Of a stretch of 11,695 nt of DNA, positions 1 through 7,726 are shown piece by piece. Position 1 is the stretch's first letter; every line of letters begins with the position of its first letter. A program made the translations under genes and the position numbers. The stretch lies in contig SCPW01000409.1 of assembly GCA_004298605.1 (NCBI GenBank), positions 1 to 11,695 on the forward strand, given 5' to 3'. The DNA is from Gallionella sp. GTDB lineage: Bacteria; Pseudomonadota; Gammaproteobacteria; Burkholderiales; Gallionellaceae. Under the pieces are notes generated by a model that did not search any database, had not been told where the DNA came from, and saw only the letters and a program-made list of their open reading frames with translations.

Positions 1-1214
1 TGGAATCGGTAAAAACAGCCCGCTTGCCTGCCGCCGAGTCATGCCGTTACCTGTTGCACCGGGGTCGCCTGAAGGCGCTGCCCATGCGCCTCGGCGCCAT
101 GGTGGCTTCGCCGTTATGGAGCCTGCGCGGCAAATTGCGTATGCTGGCCGAACCCTTTATTTTTTCCGGTGGGCGAGCCGACGAGTCGGTCAGCGAATTT
201 ATCACCCGCCGGCTCGGTCATGAAATATTGGAAAAGGCCATGGAGCCATTTGTCGCCGGTACGCTGGCGGCTGACGCGGATCAGGCCTGCGCCGCTGCCG
301 TTCTGCCGCGTCTCGCCGCGTTGGAGCAGCGCTATGGCAGCATCGGCGCCGGTGTTCTGGTCAACCGTATATTGCGCCGCAACACGGCCAGCACTACCGA
401 TACATTTTCCTTCCGTGGCGGCATGGGTACGTTGGTTGAGACACTGCTCAAAACCCCCGGGATCAGCTTGCGCACCGGCCATTCCGCAGAAGAATTGGCT
501 CGTGAGGGAGACGGTTGGCAGGCCGCAGCGGCAACGCAACAAGGACAGCGCACGGTGTCCGCATGCCATGTGATCGTGGCAACACCCGCTCCGGCAGCGG
601 CGAAACTGGTCGCTTCGTTGGACGGCGAACTGGCGAAGTTGCTGCGTGGGATTGATTATGCGGGCTTGGCTGTAGTTCATGCAGGATTAGCTCGCGATGC
701 TGTGGGGCATCCACTGGATGGCAGCGGATTTCTGGCGCCGAAGGGGGAAAGCGCAACCCTGACGGGTAATTTGTGGATGAGCACCTTGTTTCCGGATCGT
801 GCGCCTCCCGGAAAAATCCTGCTGACTTCATATCTGGGTGGCGCACGCGCACCCCAAGTGGCGGCCTGGGACGACGGGCGCCTCGTGGGCGAGACGCTCA
901 AAACCTTGCGCCCGCTGATAGATTTAAAAACCGATCCGGAGATGGTGCGCATCGACAGGCACCGGGAAGCGCTGCCCCTGTATCATGGCGCTTACCAGGC
1001 GCGAATGCAGGCCATCGCGACCCGCTTGCAACATATCCCCGGGCTCCATCTGGAGGCCAATTACAGGGGCGGGGTGTCGGTGCGCGACCGCCTTGCATGT
1101 GGCCATGCCGTGGCGAACCGTATCCTGGGGGCGCGACGATGGCCGTCCGTTGAACGGAAGAGGCATGAAGAAACGGGGAAGCCTGGTGGGGAAATCGCAT
1201 CCCAATTTTTTTAA
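1..1214 (+). CDS. hemG: Protoporphyrinogen oxidase (HemY type), 5'-truncated by window edge
   Basis: FAD-dependent oxidation of protoporphyrinogen IX to protoporphyrin IX, the penultimate step of heme synthesis, at the cytoplasmic membrane. The frame is open to the left edge (first full codon at 3), so the TTG at 24 is not the real start and the N-terminal dinucleotide-binding motif lies outside. About 403 residues are visible, against roughly 450-480 for the family. The visible part has the family pattern: a short hydrophilic RGRLKALP segment, then AEPFI, a middle FRGGMGTLVETL segment, and near the end the FAD-binding NYRGGVSVRD (codons 1059-1088). The residue before that NY is Ala, where Gly is usual. 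The tail after the motif is rather long and basic. The HemY flavoprotein family is clear and unrelated to flavodoxin-like E. coli HemG; both symbols are used for it. A neighbouring amine-oxidase-fold enzyme is the alternative, but the C-terminal motif argues against that. Confidence 0.85.
   Translation, partial: ESVKTARLPAAESCRYLLHRGRLKALPMRLGAMVASPLWSLRGKLRMLAEPFIFSGGRADESVSEFITRRLGHEILEKAMEPFVAGTLAADADQACAAAVLPRLAALEQRYGSIGAGVLVNRILRRNTASTTDTFSFRGGMGTLVETLLKTPGISLRTGHSAEELAREGDGWQAAAATQQGQRTVSACHVIVATPAPAAAKLVASLDGELAKLLRGIDYAGLAVVHAGLARDAVGHPLDGSGFLAPKGESATLTGNLWMSTLFPDRAPPGKILLTSYLGGARAPQVAAWDDGRLVGETLKTLRPLIDLKTDPEMVRIDRHREALPLYHGAYQARMQAIATRLQHIPGLHLEANYRGGVSVRDRLACGHAVANRILGARRWPSVERKRHEETGKPGGEIASQFF
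1187..1212 (+). terminator. Possible weak intrinsic terminator overlapping the hemG stop codon
   Basis: TGGGG (1187-1191) can pair with TCCCA (1200-1204), including one G-U pair, around an 8-nt loop. An uninterrupted run of seven T (1206-1212) follows. The T-run encodes the last Phe codons and the first base of the TAA. The stem is short, so efficiency is doubtful, but the position between hemG and the hfq promoter candidate is sensible. Confidence 0.35.
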
Positions 1215-1230
1215 CTTCCGGGTAAATATA

Positions 1231-1259
1231 TTCACAGCCGCGCAGGAATCAAGTAAAGT
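1231..1259 (+). promoter_or_regulatory. Candidate sigma-70 promoter for hfq
   Basis: TTCACA (1231-1236, five of six matches to TTGACA) and TAAAGT (1254-1259, four of six matches to TATAAT) are separated by exactly 17 bp. Transcription would start near 1266 and give a leader of about 27 nt before the hfq ATG. This is a pattern match by eye; a start further upstream is also possible. Confidence 0.4.
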
Positions 1260-1292
1260 GCCAATCCGTTCTTAACTGACAAGAGCAATAAC

Positions 1293-1529
1293 ATGAGTGT
1301 AAAAGGACAACAGTTGCAGGATCCGTTCCTCAATATGCTGCGTAAGGAGCATGTGCAGGTCGCGATTTATCTGGTGAATGGTATTAAACTGCAAGGCCAG
1401 GTCGAGTCATTTGACCAATACGTGGTGCTGCTGAAAAACACCATTACGCAGATGGTTTATAAGCACGCTATTTCCACTATCGTTCCGGCACGCGCGGTCA
1501 GCATTCCTTACGACGACGCTGCCGAGTAA
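1293..1529 (+). CDS. hfq: RNA chaperone Hfq
   Basis: Sm-like hexameric RNA chaperone that pairs small RNAs with mRNAs and affects mRNA decay. The 78-residue protein is almost all Sm core. Q9-DPF at residues 9-12 is part of the proximal uridine-binding face, Sm1 contains [10 protein letters not shown] and [10 protein letters not shown], and Sm2 contains [15 protein letters not shown], with YKH being the RNA-binding signature. The rim segment reads RKEH where E. coli has RRER; I recall the RKEH form from other betaproteobacteria. The C-terminal tail is very short (about a dozen residues), so the long disordered tail of enteric Hfq is missing. A modest Shine-Dalgarno (AAGAG, 1281-1285) sits 7 nt before the ATG. 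It is the first gene of the overlapping operon, and its TAA shares one base with the hflX ATG. Confidence 0.98.
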   Translation: MSVKGQQLQDPFLNMLRKEHVQVAIYLVNGIKLQGQVESFDQYVVLLKNTITQMVYKHAISTIVPARAVSIPYDDAAE

Positions 1530-2740
1530 TGCGGCAAACATCCGCCGGCGCCATGGCCGCAGTTCTGGTCAGCATTGATTTCGGCGAGAGCGATTACAGT
1601 GACAGCCTGGAGGAGTTGCGTCTGCTGGCCGAGACAGCCGGGGTGCGCACGCTGGCCGTTGTCGAGGGCAAGCGGCAACGCCCCGATGCGGCGCTGTTTG
1701 CGGGTAGCGGCAAAGTCCAGGAAATCGCCGAAACCGTAGAGCGGATGGAAGTCCCGCTGGTCATCTTCAATCACGACCTTTCCCCCGCGCAGATGCGCAA
1801 CCTGACCACCAGGTTGAACACGCGCGTGATCGACCGGACCATGCTGATCCTGGATATTTTTGCCCAGCGTGCGCAAAGCCATGAAGGTAAGGTGCAAGTG
1901 GAATTGGCGCAGCTCAGGTATCTCGCTACCCGCCTGGTCGGGCAGGGCGTCGACATGGGGCAGCAAAAATTTGCGGTGGGCGCGCGCGGCCCCGGCGAAA
2001 CCAAGCTGGAGCTGGACAGGCGCAAGCTGGATAAACGCGTCCATTTGCTGAAAGACCGCTTGGAAAAGCTCAAGCATCAGCGTGTCGTGCAGCGCCGCGC
2101 GCGCAATCGCGCCGATGTGCTGTCGGTATCCATTGTCGGCTATACCAATGCGGGCAAGTCCACGCTGTTTAACAGGCTGACCCGGGCCAACGTCTATGTG
2201 GCCGACCAATTGTTCGCCACGCTCGATACCACTTCGCGCCGGATGTCTACCGAAGGGCAGGAGCTGCGGGAGGGCGATGCCGAAGATATTGAGTATCCGC
2301 CTGCCTCTTTTCTGCGGAAAGAGATCGTGGTGTCGGACACCGTCGGTTTCATCCGCCATCTGCCGCATTCCCTGGTTGCCGCGTTTCGCAGCACGCTGGA
2401 AGAGACCGCACAGGCCGATTTATTGTTGCATGTGGTGGATGCCAATAATGCCAATCGCGACGATCAGATTGCAGAAGTGAACAAGGTGCTGACCGAGATT
2501 GGCGCGGCGGACATCCCGCAAATTCTGGTGTTCAATAAAATCGACTTGCAGGGGACGCCGCCAAGCGTGCAGCGTGACGGCTATGGTAGAATTGACCGCG
2601 TTTTTCTGAGCGCCAAAAGCGGCGCGGGGCTGGATGGCTTGCGTCTTGCGCTGTCGGAAGCAAGAGCGGCCAGGCAGGCGGTAGCCCGGGTTGAAAATCA
2701 AACTAATCGAGTGAGCGATACAAATTATGGGATTGAATGA
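1529..2740 (+). CDS. hflX: GTPase HflX (ribosome splitting/rescue factor)
   Basis: HflX binds the 50S subunit and uses GTP to split stalled or heat-damaged ribosomes. Of 403 residues, about 1-195 form the N-terminal HflX domain, including the glycine-rich GARGPGETKLE and a following helical linker. The G domain then shows G1 GYTNAGKST (204-212), switch I TLDTTSRR, G3 DTVGF (270-274), G4 NKID (336-339) and G5 SAK (361-363). Between switch I and G3 there are about 30 residues (239-268), where I expect roughly 11-12, so about 18-19 extra, acidic and in frame. The ATG overlaps the hfq stop by one base (TAATG) and has no strong Shine-Dalgarno, which suggests translational coupling. A second Met at residue 9 is an alternative start. 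The C-terminal end overlaps hflK by 14 nt. Confidence 0.97.
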   Translation: MRQTSAGAMAAVLVSIDFGESDYSDSLEELRLLAETAGVRTLAVVEGKRQRPDAALFAGSGKVQEIAETVERMEVPLVIFNHDLSPAQMRNLTTRLNTRVIDRTMLILDIFAQRAQSHEGKVQVELAQLRYLATRLVGQGVDMGQQKFAVGARGPGETKLELDRRKLDKRVHLLKDRLEKLKHQRVVQRRARNRADVLSVSIVGYTNAGKSTLFNRLTRANVYVADQLFATLDTTSRRMSTEGQELREGDAEDIEYPPASFLRKEIVVSDTVGFIRHLPHSLVAAFRSTLEETAQADLLLHVVDANNANRDDQIAEVNKVLTEIGAADIPQILVFNKIDLQGTPPSVQRDGYGRIDRVFLSAKSGAGLDGLRLALSEARAARQAVARVENQTNRVSDTNYGIE

Positions 2741-3914
2741 CCCTCAATGGGGCAATAAGAACAGCGGCGGCCCGCCCGATCTGGAAGAGTTGATGCGCAA
2801 GCTGAATGAAAAAGTCGCGGCCATAATGGGCGGCAAGGGCGGCGCCGGCAAGGGTGGTTCGGGCAAGCCCGGCGGCGGTGTGCCGATGCCGGGTTTCGGC
2901 GGCGGTTTGGGGTTGATTGCCGCGGTTGCCGCGCTGATCTGGGTGGGTAGCGGCTTCTACATTGTGGATGCCAGCCAGCGCGGTGTGGTGCTGCGCTTTG
3001 GCAAGAAGGTCGAAATCACCGAGCCTGGCCCGCGCTGGCATTTGCCGTTTCCGGTTGAATCGGTGGAAATTGTCAACCTGAGCCAGGTCAGGACTGTGGA
3101 AGTCGGCTATCGCGACAACGTCAAAAACAAAATGCTGAAAGAATCGCTGATGTTGACACAGGACGAAAACATCATCGACATCCAATTCGCGGTGCAATAT
3201 TTTTTGGGCGACCCGGGCGATTATCTGTTCAATAACCGCACGCCCGACGAGAACGTGCGCCAGGCGGCGGAAACCGCTATCCGCGAAGTGGTCGGCAAGA
3301 ACAAAATGGACTTCGTGTTGTATGAGGGCCGCGAGCAAGTGGCTGCCGCAGCGACAAAGCTGATACAGGGGATACTGGACCGTTACAAGTCGGGCATCCT
3401 GATCAGCAAACTGACCATGCAGAACGCCCAGCCGCCAGAACAGGTTCAGGCCGCTTTCGATGACGCGGTGAAGGCCGGGCAGGACCGCGAGCGGCAAAAG
3501 AACGAAGGGCAGGCTTACGCGAATGATGTGGTGCCGCGCGCACGCGGTACGGCGGCGCGCCTGATCCAGGAATCGGAAGGCTACAAACAGAGCGTGATCG
3601 CCAATGCCGAAGGTGATGCCAGCCGCTTCAAACAGGTTCTCGTCGAATATGAAAAGGCTCCTGCCGTCACACGCGAGCGCATGTACCTGGACATGATGCA
3701 GCAGGTGATGGGCAATATCAGCAAGGTGATGGTCGACCAGAAGAACGGCAACAGCCTGTTGTATTTGCCGCTGGACAAACTGGTGGAGAGTGCGCGCGCC
3801 GGCGGCGCGGCTGAGGCATTAGCACCCGCTCCCGCCACTTCACAGTCGAGCGATAACACCGCGGCGCAACGCGCGCGCGATTCGTTGCTCGGGCGCGACA
3901 GGGAGGCACGCTAA
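2727..3914 (+). CDS. hflK: FtsH protease modulator subunit HflK
   Basis: SPFH/prohibitin-family membrane protein that assembles with HflC around the FtsH protease and modulates degradation of membrane and regulatory substrates. The 395 residues show the typical HflK start (NDPQWGN, GGPPDLEEL), a Gly/Lys-rich cytoplasmic linker (about 34-61), one transmembrane helix (about 61-81), then the large periplasmic SPFH domain beginning with SQRGVVLRFGK. This is followed by a charged helical region with RERQKNEGQAYANDVVPRARG (about 253-273) and an Ala/Gln-rich tail. The ATG lies 14 nt inside hflX in another frame, with GAGTGAG (2710-2716) about 10 nt upstream as a ribosome site. It ends in TAATG with hflC. 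The paired hflK-hflC order confirms the assignment over a generic stomatin. Confidence 0.97.
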   Translation: MGLNDPQWGNKNSGGPPDLEELMRKLNEKVAAIMGGKGGAGKGGSGKPGGGVPMPGFGGGLGLIAAVAALIWVGSGFYIVDASQRGVVLRFGKKVEITEPGPRWHLPFPVESVEIVNLSQVRTVEVGYRDNVKNKMLKESLMLTQDENIIDIQFAVQYFLGDPGDYLFNNRTPDENVRQAAETAIREVVGKNKMDFVLYEGREQVAAAATKLIQGILDRYKSGILISKLTMQNAQPPEQVQAAFDDAVKAGQDRERQKNEGQAYANDVVPRARGTAARLIQESEGYKQSVIANAEGDASRFKQVLVEYEKAPAVTRERMYLDMMQQVMGNISKVMVDQKNGNSLLYLPLDKLVESARAGGAAEALAPAPATSQSSDNTAAQRARDSLLGRDREAR

Positions 3915-4792
3915 TGAACAAAAATATCGGTAACGTACTGATCGGCGCGGTTGCCGCGCTGGTGCTGTTGAGTATGAGCGTGTATGTGGTGGATCAGCGC
4001 CAGAATGCGATCGTGTTTCAACTGGGCGAAGTGGTCAGTGTCAAAACCAACCCCGGGCTCAATTTCAAGGTGCCGCTGCTGCAGAACGTGCGCTACTTTG
4101 AATCGCGTATCCTTACACTGGACACCACAGAGCCGGAACGCTTCATTACCGCAGAAAAAAAGAATGTGCTGGTGGATTCTTTCGTCAAGTGGCGCATCGT
4201 GGACGTGAAACAGTATTACGTCAGCGTGGGCGGCGATGAAATGCGCGCCAGGACGCGTTTGTTGCAGACGGTCAATTCGAGTATGCGCGAAGAATTCGGC
4301 AAGCGCACCATCAACGAAGTGGTGTCCGGCGAACGCGACAAAATCATGGAAGTGCTGCGTGCCAAGGCCGACACCGATGCGCGCAAGATCGGCATCGAGG
4401 TGCTGGACGTGCGCCTGAAGCGCGTCGATTTTCCGCTGGAAATCAGCGAATCGGTATATCGCCGCATGGATGCGGAACGCAAGCGGGTAGCCAATGAACT
4501 GCGCGCTTCCGGCGCGGCCGAAGGGGAAAAGATCAAGGCCGATGCCGACAGGCAACGCGAGGTAATCCTGGCCGAAGCCTACCGCACAGCGCAGAAAACC
4601 AAGGGTGAAGGCGATGCCAAGGCCGCAGCAACATATGCGGCTGCATTTGGCCGCAATGCCGAGTTTTATTCGTTCTACCGCAGCCTGGAGGCTTACAAGC
4701 AAAGCTTCAGGAACAAGAGCGATGTGATGGTGCTGGACCCGAGCTCAGCGTTTTTCAAATATCTGAAGAGCTCCGGCAAGGCGGGCAAGTAG
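3914..4792 (+). CDS. hflC: FtsH protease modulator subunit HflC
   Basis: Partner of HflK in the membrane-anchored HflKC complex that encloses FtsH. The 292-residue protein has a short cytoplasmic N-terminus, one uncleaved transmembrane helix (about 8-26), and an SPFH domain starting VVDQRQNAIVFQLGEV. The core includes TEPERFITAEKKNVLVD (72-88) and the coiled-coil-forming RRMDAERKRVANELRASG (183-200) with EGEKIKADADRQ. The end, FYSFYRSLEAY and SDVMVLDPSSAFFKYL, is very characteristic of HflC. A strong Shine-Dalgarno GGGAGG (3901-3906) sits 7 nt before the ATG, the best ribosome site in the operon, even though the start overlaps the hflK stop by one base. The TAG stop overlaps the GTG start of the next gene. 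Confidence 0.97.
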   Translation: MNKNIGNVLIGAVAALVLLSMSVYVVDQRQNAIVFQLGEVVSVKTNPGLNFKVPLLQNVRYFESRILTLDTTEPERFITAEKKNVLVDSFVKWRIVDVKQYYVSVGGDEMRARTRLLQTVNSSMREEFGKRTINEVVSGERDKIMEVLRAKADTDARKIGIEVLDVRLKRVDFPLEISESVYRRMDAERKRVANELRASGAAEGEKIKADADRQREVILAEAYRTAQKTKGEGDAKAAATYAAAFGRNAEFYSFYRSLEAYKQSFRNKSDVMVLDPSSAFFKYLKSSGKAGK

Positions 4793-4977
4793 TGCTGGAT
4801 TACTGGCTGCTCGGTTTGGCGATGATGCTGGTGATTGAAGGGTTGATGCCATTTTTATTACCCGAGCTGTGGCGTGAGACCTTTCGCAAGCTGGTGTCAC
4901 TGTCGGATGGCCAATTGCGTTTCGTCGGCATGACGGCGATGATGTCCGGATTGCTGCTGTTGTACTGGGTTAAATAA
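4792..4977 (+). CDS. DUF2065 family small inner-membrane protein (YjeT-like)
   Basis: A 61-residue protein of unknown function. Two hydrophobic helices (about 4-23 and 44-59) flank a short charged loop (WRETFRKLVSLSDGQLRFVG), giving a hairpin in the inner membrane. The pattern EGLMPFLLPELWRETFRKL followed by QLRFVGMTAMMSGL is the DUF2065 signature; E. coli YjeT, also encoded between hflC and purA, is the same family. Start is GTG, overlapping the hflC stop (TAGTG), with AAGG at 4778-4781 about 10 nt upstream. The stop overlaps the hisZ ATG (TAATG). Conserved placement behind hflKC suggests a link to the FtsH-HflKC complex or membrane quality control, but that is inference from position alone. 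Confidence 0.9.
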   Translation: MLDYWLLGLAMMLVIEGLMPFLLPELWRETFRKLVSLSDGQLRFVGMTAMMSGLLLLYWVK

Positions 4978-6140
4978 TGCCGAACTGGTTACTCCCCGAA
5001 TACATCCAGGACATGCTGCCGGACGAGGCGTGGCGCGTCGAGCAGATGCGCGCGCAATTCCTCGATTTGCTGCGCAAGTCCGGCTATCAACTGGTCGCGC
5101 CGCCGCTGCTGGAATATGCCGAGTCGTTGTTGCTCGATGGCAGCGACGATATGGATCTGCGCACCTTCAAACTGGTTGACCAATTGAGCGGGCGCACCCT
5201 GGCGCTGCGCGCCGACATCACGCCGCAAGTGGCGCGCATCGACGCCCATTTGCTCAACCGTCAAGGCGTGGCGCGCTTGTGTTATGCGGGGAGCGTGTTG
5301 CACACCCAGCCCGCCGGGGTGACGCGCACCCGCGAGTTGCTGCAAATCGGCGCCGAACTGTACGGGCATGGCGGGCTGGAGAGCGATCTGGAAATCCAGC
5401 AACTGATGCTGCAATCGCTGGCCTTGCTGGGCGTTAAAAACGTGCATCTGGATCTCGGCCACGTCGGCGTATTTCGCGCGCTGGTGAGCCATGCCGGGCT
5501 CGATAAGGAGCTGGAAAACGAATTGTTTGCCGCGCTGCAAGGCAAAGACAGCGCCACTTTGCAGGCATTGACGCAACCGCTGGATGCGGTTTTGCGCGAC
5601 GCATTGCTGGCGTTGCCGACGCTGTATGGCGATTGCGCCGGAGTGTTGGCGCGGGCGCGCAAATTATTGCCGGATTACCCGGAAATCGGTGCGGCGCTGG
5701 ATGCGCTGCAAACCGTTTCTGATGCTTTGCAGCCGCTGGTGTCCAGCGCAGGCATCGACCTCGCCGACTTGCGCGGCTACCACTATCACAGCGGCATGGT
5801 GTTCGCCGCTTACCACGCCGGCAGCCACGACGCGATTGCCCTGGGCGGACGCTACGACGATCTCGGCAAAAGCTTCGGGCGCGCGCGCCCCGCTACCGGG
5901 TTCAGCATGGACTTGCGCCAGTTGTACCGCCTGCTGCCGGAACAGGCCGTGAAACCCGGCATATGCGCGCCCCATCTCGATGATGCGGTATTGCGCGACA
6001 AAATTGCACAACTGCGCGCAGCGGGAGAAGCCGTGGTGGTCGATCTGCTCGGCGATGCGGCATTGCGCGGGGAGTTGCAGTGCGACCGTGAACTGGTTTT
6101 GCGCGATGGCGTGTGGGTCGTGGCCGAGTTAAAAAAGTAA
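4977..6140 (+). CDS. hisZ: ATP phosphoribosyltransferase regulatory subunit HisZ
   Basis: HisZ is a catalytically inactive paralogue of histidyl-tRNA synthetase. It forms a hetero-octamer with the short form of HisG and allows activity and histidine feedback inhibition in the first step of histidine biosynthesis. The 387 residues carry the class II synthetase-like core: LRADITPQVAR (77-87), then CYAGSVLHTQPAGVTRTRELLQIG, the degenerate substrate-loop LRGYHYHSGMVF (265-276) and LGGRYDDLGKSFGRARPATG (289-308). There is no recognisable anticodon-binding domain. GYHYHSG in place of the synthetase GLDYYTG-type motif separates HisZ from HisS. It is the last gene of the overlapping series. hisG is not in the window, but presence of hisZ predicts a short-form HisG elsewhere. 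Location beside purA rather than in a his operon is, to my knowledge, common in betaproteobacteria. Confidence 0.95.
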   Translation: MPNWLLPEYIQDMLPDEAWRVEQMRAQFLDLLRKSGYQLVAPPLLEYAESLLLDGSDDMDLRTFKLVDQLSGRTLALRADITPQVARIDAHLLNRQGVARLCYAGSVLHTQPAGVTRTRELLQIGAELYGHGGLESDLEIQQLMLQSLALLGVKNVHLDLGHVGVFRALVSHAGLDKELENELFAALQGKDSATLQALTQPLDAVLRDALLALPTLYGDCAGVLARARKLLPDYPEIGAALDALQTVSDALQPLVSSAGIDLADLRGYHYHSGMVFAAYHAGSHDAIALGGRYDDLGKSFGRARPATGFSMDLRQLYRLLPEQAVKPGICAPHLDDAVLRDKIAQLRAAGEAVVVDLLGDAALRGELQCDRELVLRDGVWVVAELKK

Positions 6141-6144
6141 ATGT

Positions 6145-6206
6145 GTAGGGTGGGCACTGTGTGCCCACGCGGTGAAAATTGGTGGGCAACGAGTTGCCCA
6201 CCCTAC
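6145..6206. repeat. Compound palindromic repeat (GTAGGGTGGGCA family, REP/BIME-like) between hisZ and purA
   Basis: The outer arms GTAGGGTGGGCA (6145-6156) and TGCCCACCCTAC (6195-6206) are perfect 12-bp inverted repeats. Nested inside are two smaller perfect hairpins: GTGGGCAC/GTGCCCAC (6150-6157 with 6161-6168, 3-nt loop) and GGTGGGCAAC/GTTGCCCACC (6181-6190 with 6193-6202). The same half-site thus occurs repeatedly in both orientations. From memory, GTAGGGTGGGCA palindromes are dispersed in many proteobacterial genomes. There is no T-run after it, so it is not a classic terminator, although it could slow RNA decay or transcription between hisZ and purA. Confidence 0.85.
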
Positions 6207-6211
6207 GTTAG

Positions 6212-7531
<1,320 letters not shown>

Positions 7532-7562
7532 CGCTACGGTCTCAATACATAGCGCAAAAGAA

Positions 7563-7592
7563 TGCATCGCTTAATTTGCGATGTGTTTTTTT
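7563..7592 (+). terminator. Rho-independent terminator of purA
   Basis: CATCGC (7565-7570) pairs with GCGATG (7578-7583), extendable by wobble pairs, around a TTAATTT loop, followed by seven T (7586-7592). It lies 32 nt after the purA stop and faces the convergent cyclase gene. On the minus strand the same hairpin is followed by a weaker T-rich stretch, so it may act in both directions. Confidence 0.8.
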
Positions 7593-7615
7593 GTTGGTGT
7601 TGAAATTTAAAACGG

Positions 7616-7683
7616 GTGTCCGGGAAAGGCGTCGGTGCGTGAGTGCAACGACGGCATTCGCTTCGTTGTAAACCTTCGGACAC
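7616..7683. repeat. Compound inverted repeat between purA and the convergent GGDEF gene
   Basis: The outer arms GTGTCCG (7616-7622) and CGGACAC (7677-7683) are perfect. After a 3-nt bulge the stem continues with AAGG (7626-7629) and CCTT (7673-7676). Inside is a second hairpin, CAACGA (7646-7651) with TCGTTG (7663-7668). The whole is 68 bp, lies after the purA terminator and 43 bp beyond the cyclase stop. It could help terminate the minus-strand gene, since on that strand the closing arm is followed by CCGTTTTAAATTT. It could also be a small non-autonomous repeat; no flanking target duplication is visible. Confidence 0.5.
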
Positions 7684-7726
7684 TGGCAGCCTGTCAGAAA
7701 CTGGCGATCAACGCTTAAAGCAACCC

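Noticed and set aside
24..26. TTG at 24 as the start of the protoporphyrinogen oxidase gene
   Set aside because: The frame is open to the window edge and the upstream codons fit the family, so the gene is truncated at its 5' end instead.
3911..4702. Long minus-strand open frame (263 codons) opposite hflC
   Set aside because: It is the antisense shadow of a well-supported HflC gene, with repetitive His/Gln-rich translation and no ribosome site. The same applies to the minus-strand frames opposite hflX, hflK, hisZ and purA.
6145..6206. Rho-independent terminator of hisZ
   Set aside because: The hairpins are strong, but no T-run follows and the next bases are the purA ribosome site. The nested repeated half-sites fit a REP-like unit better.
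7616..7683. Integron attC site or tRNA-like gene
   Set aside because: The attC core consensus (RYYYAAC/GTTRRRY) is missing, and there is no T arm or anticodon arm despite the 7-bp closing stem.
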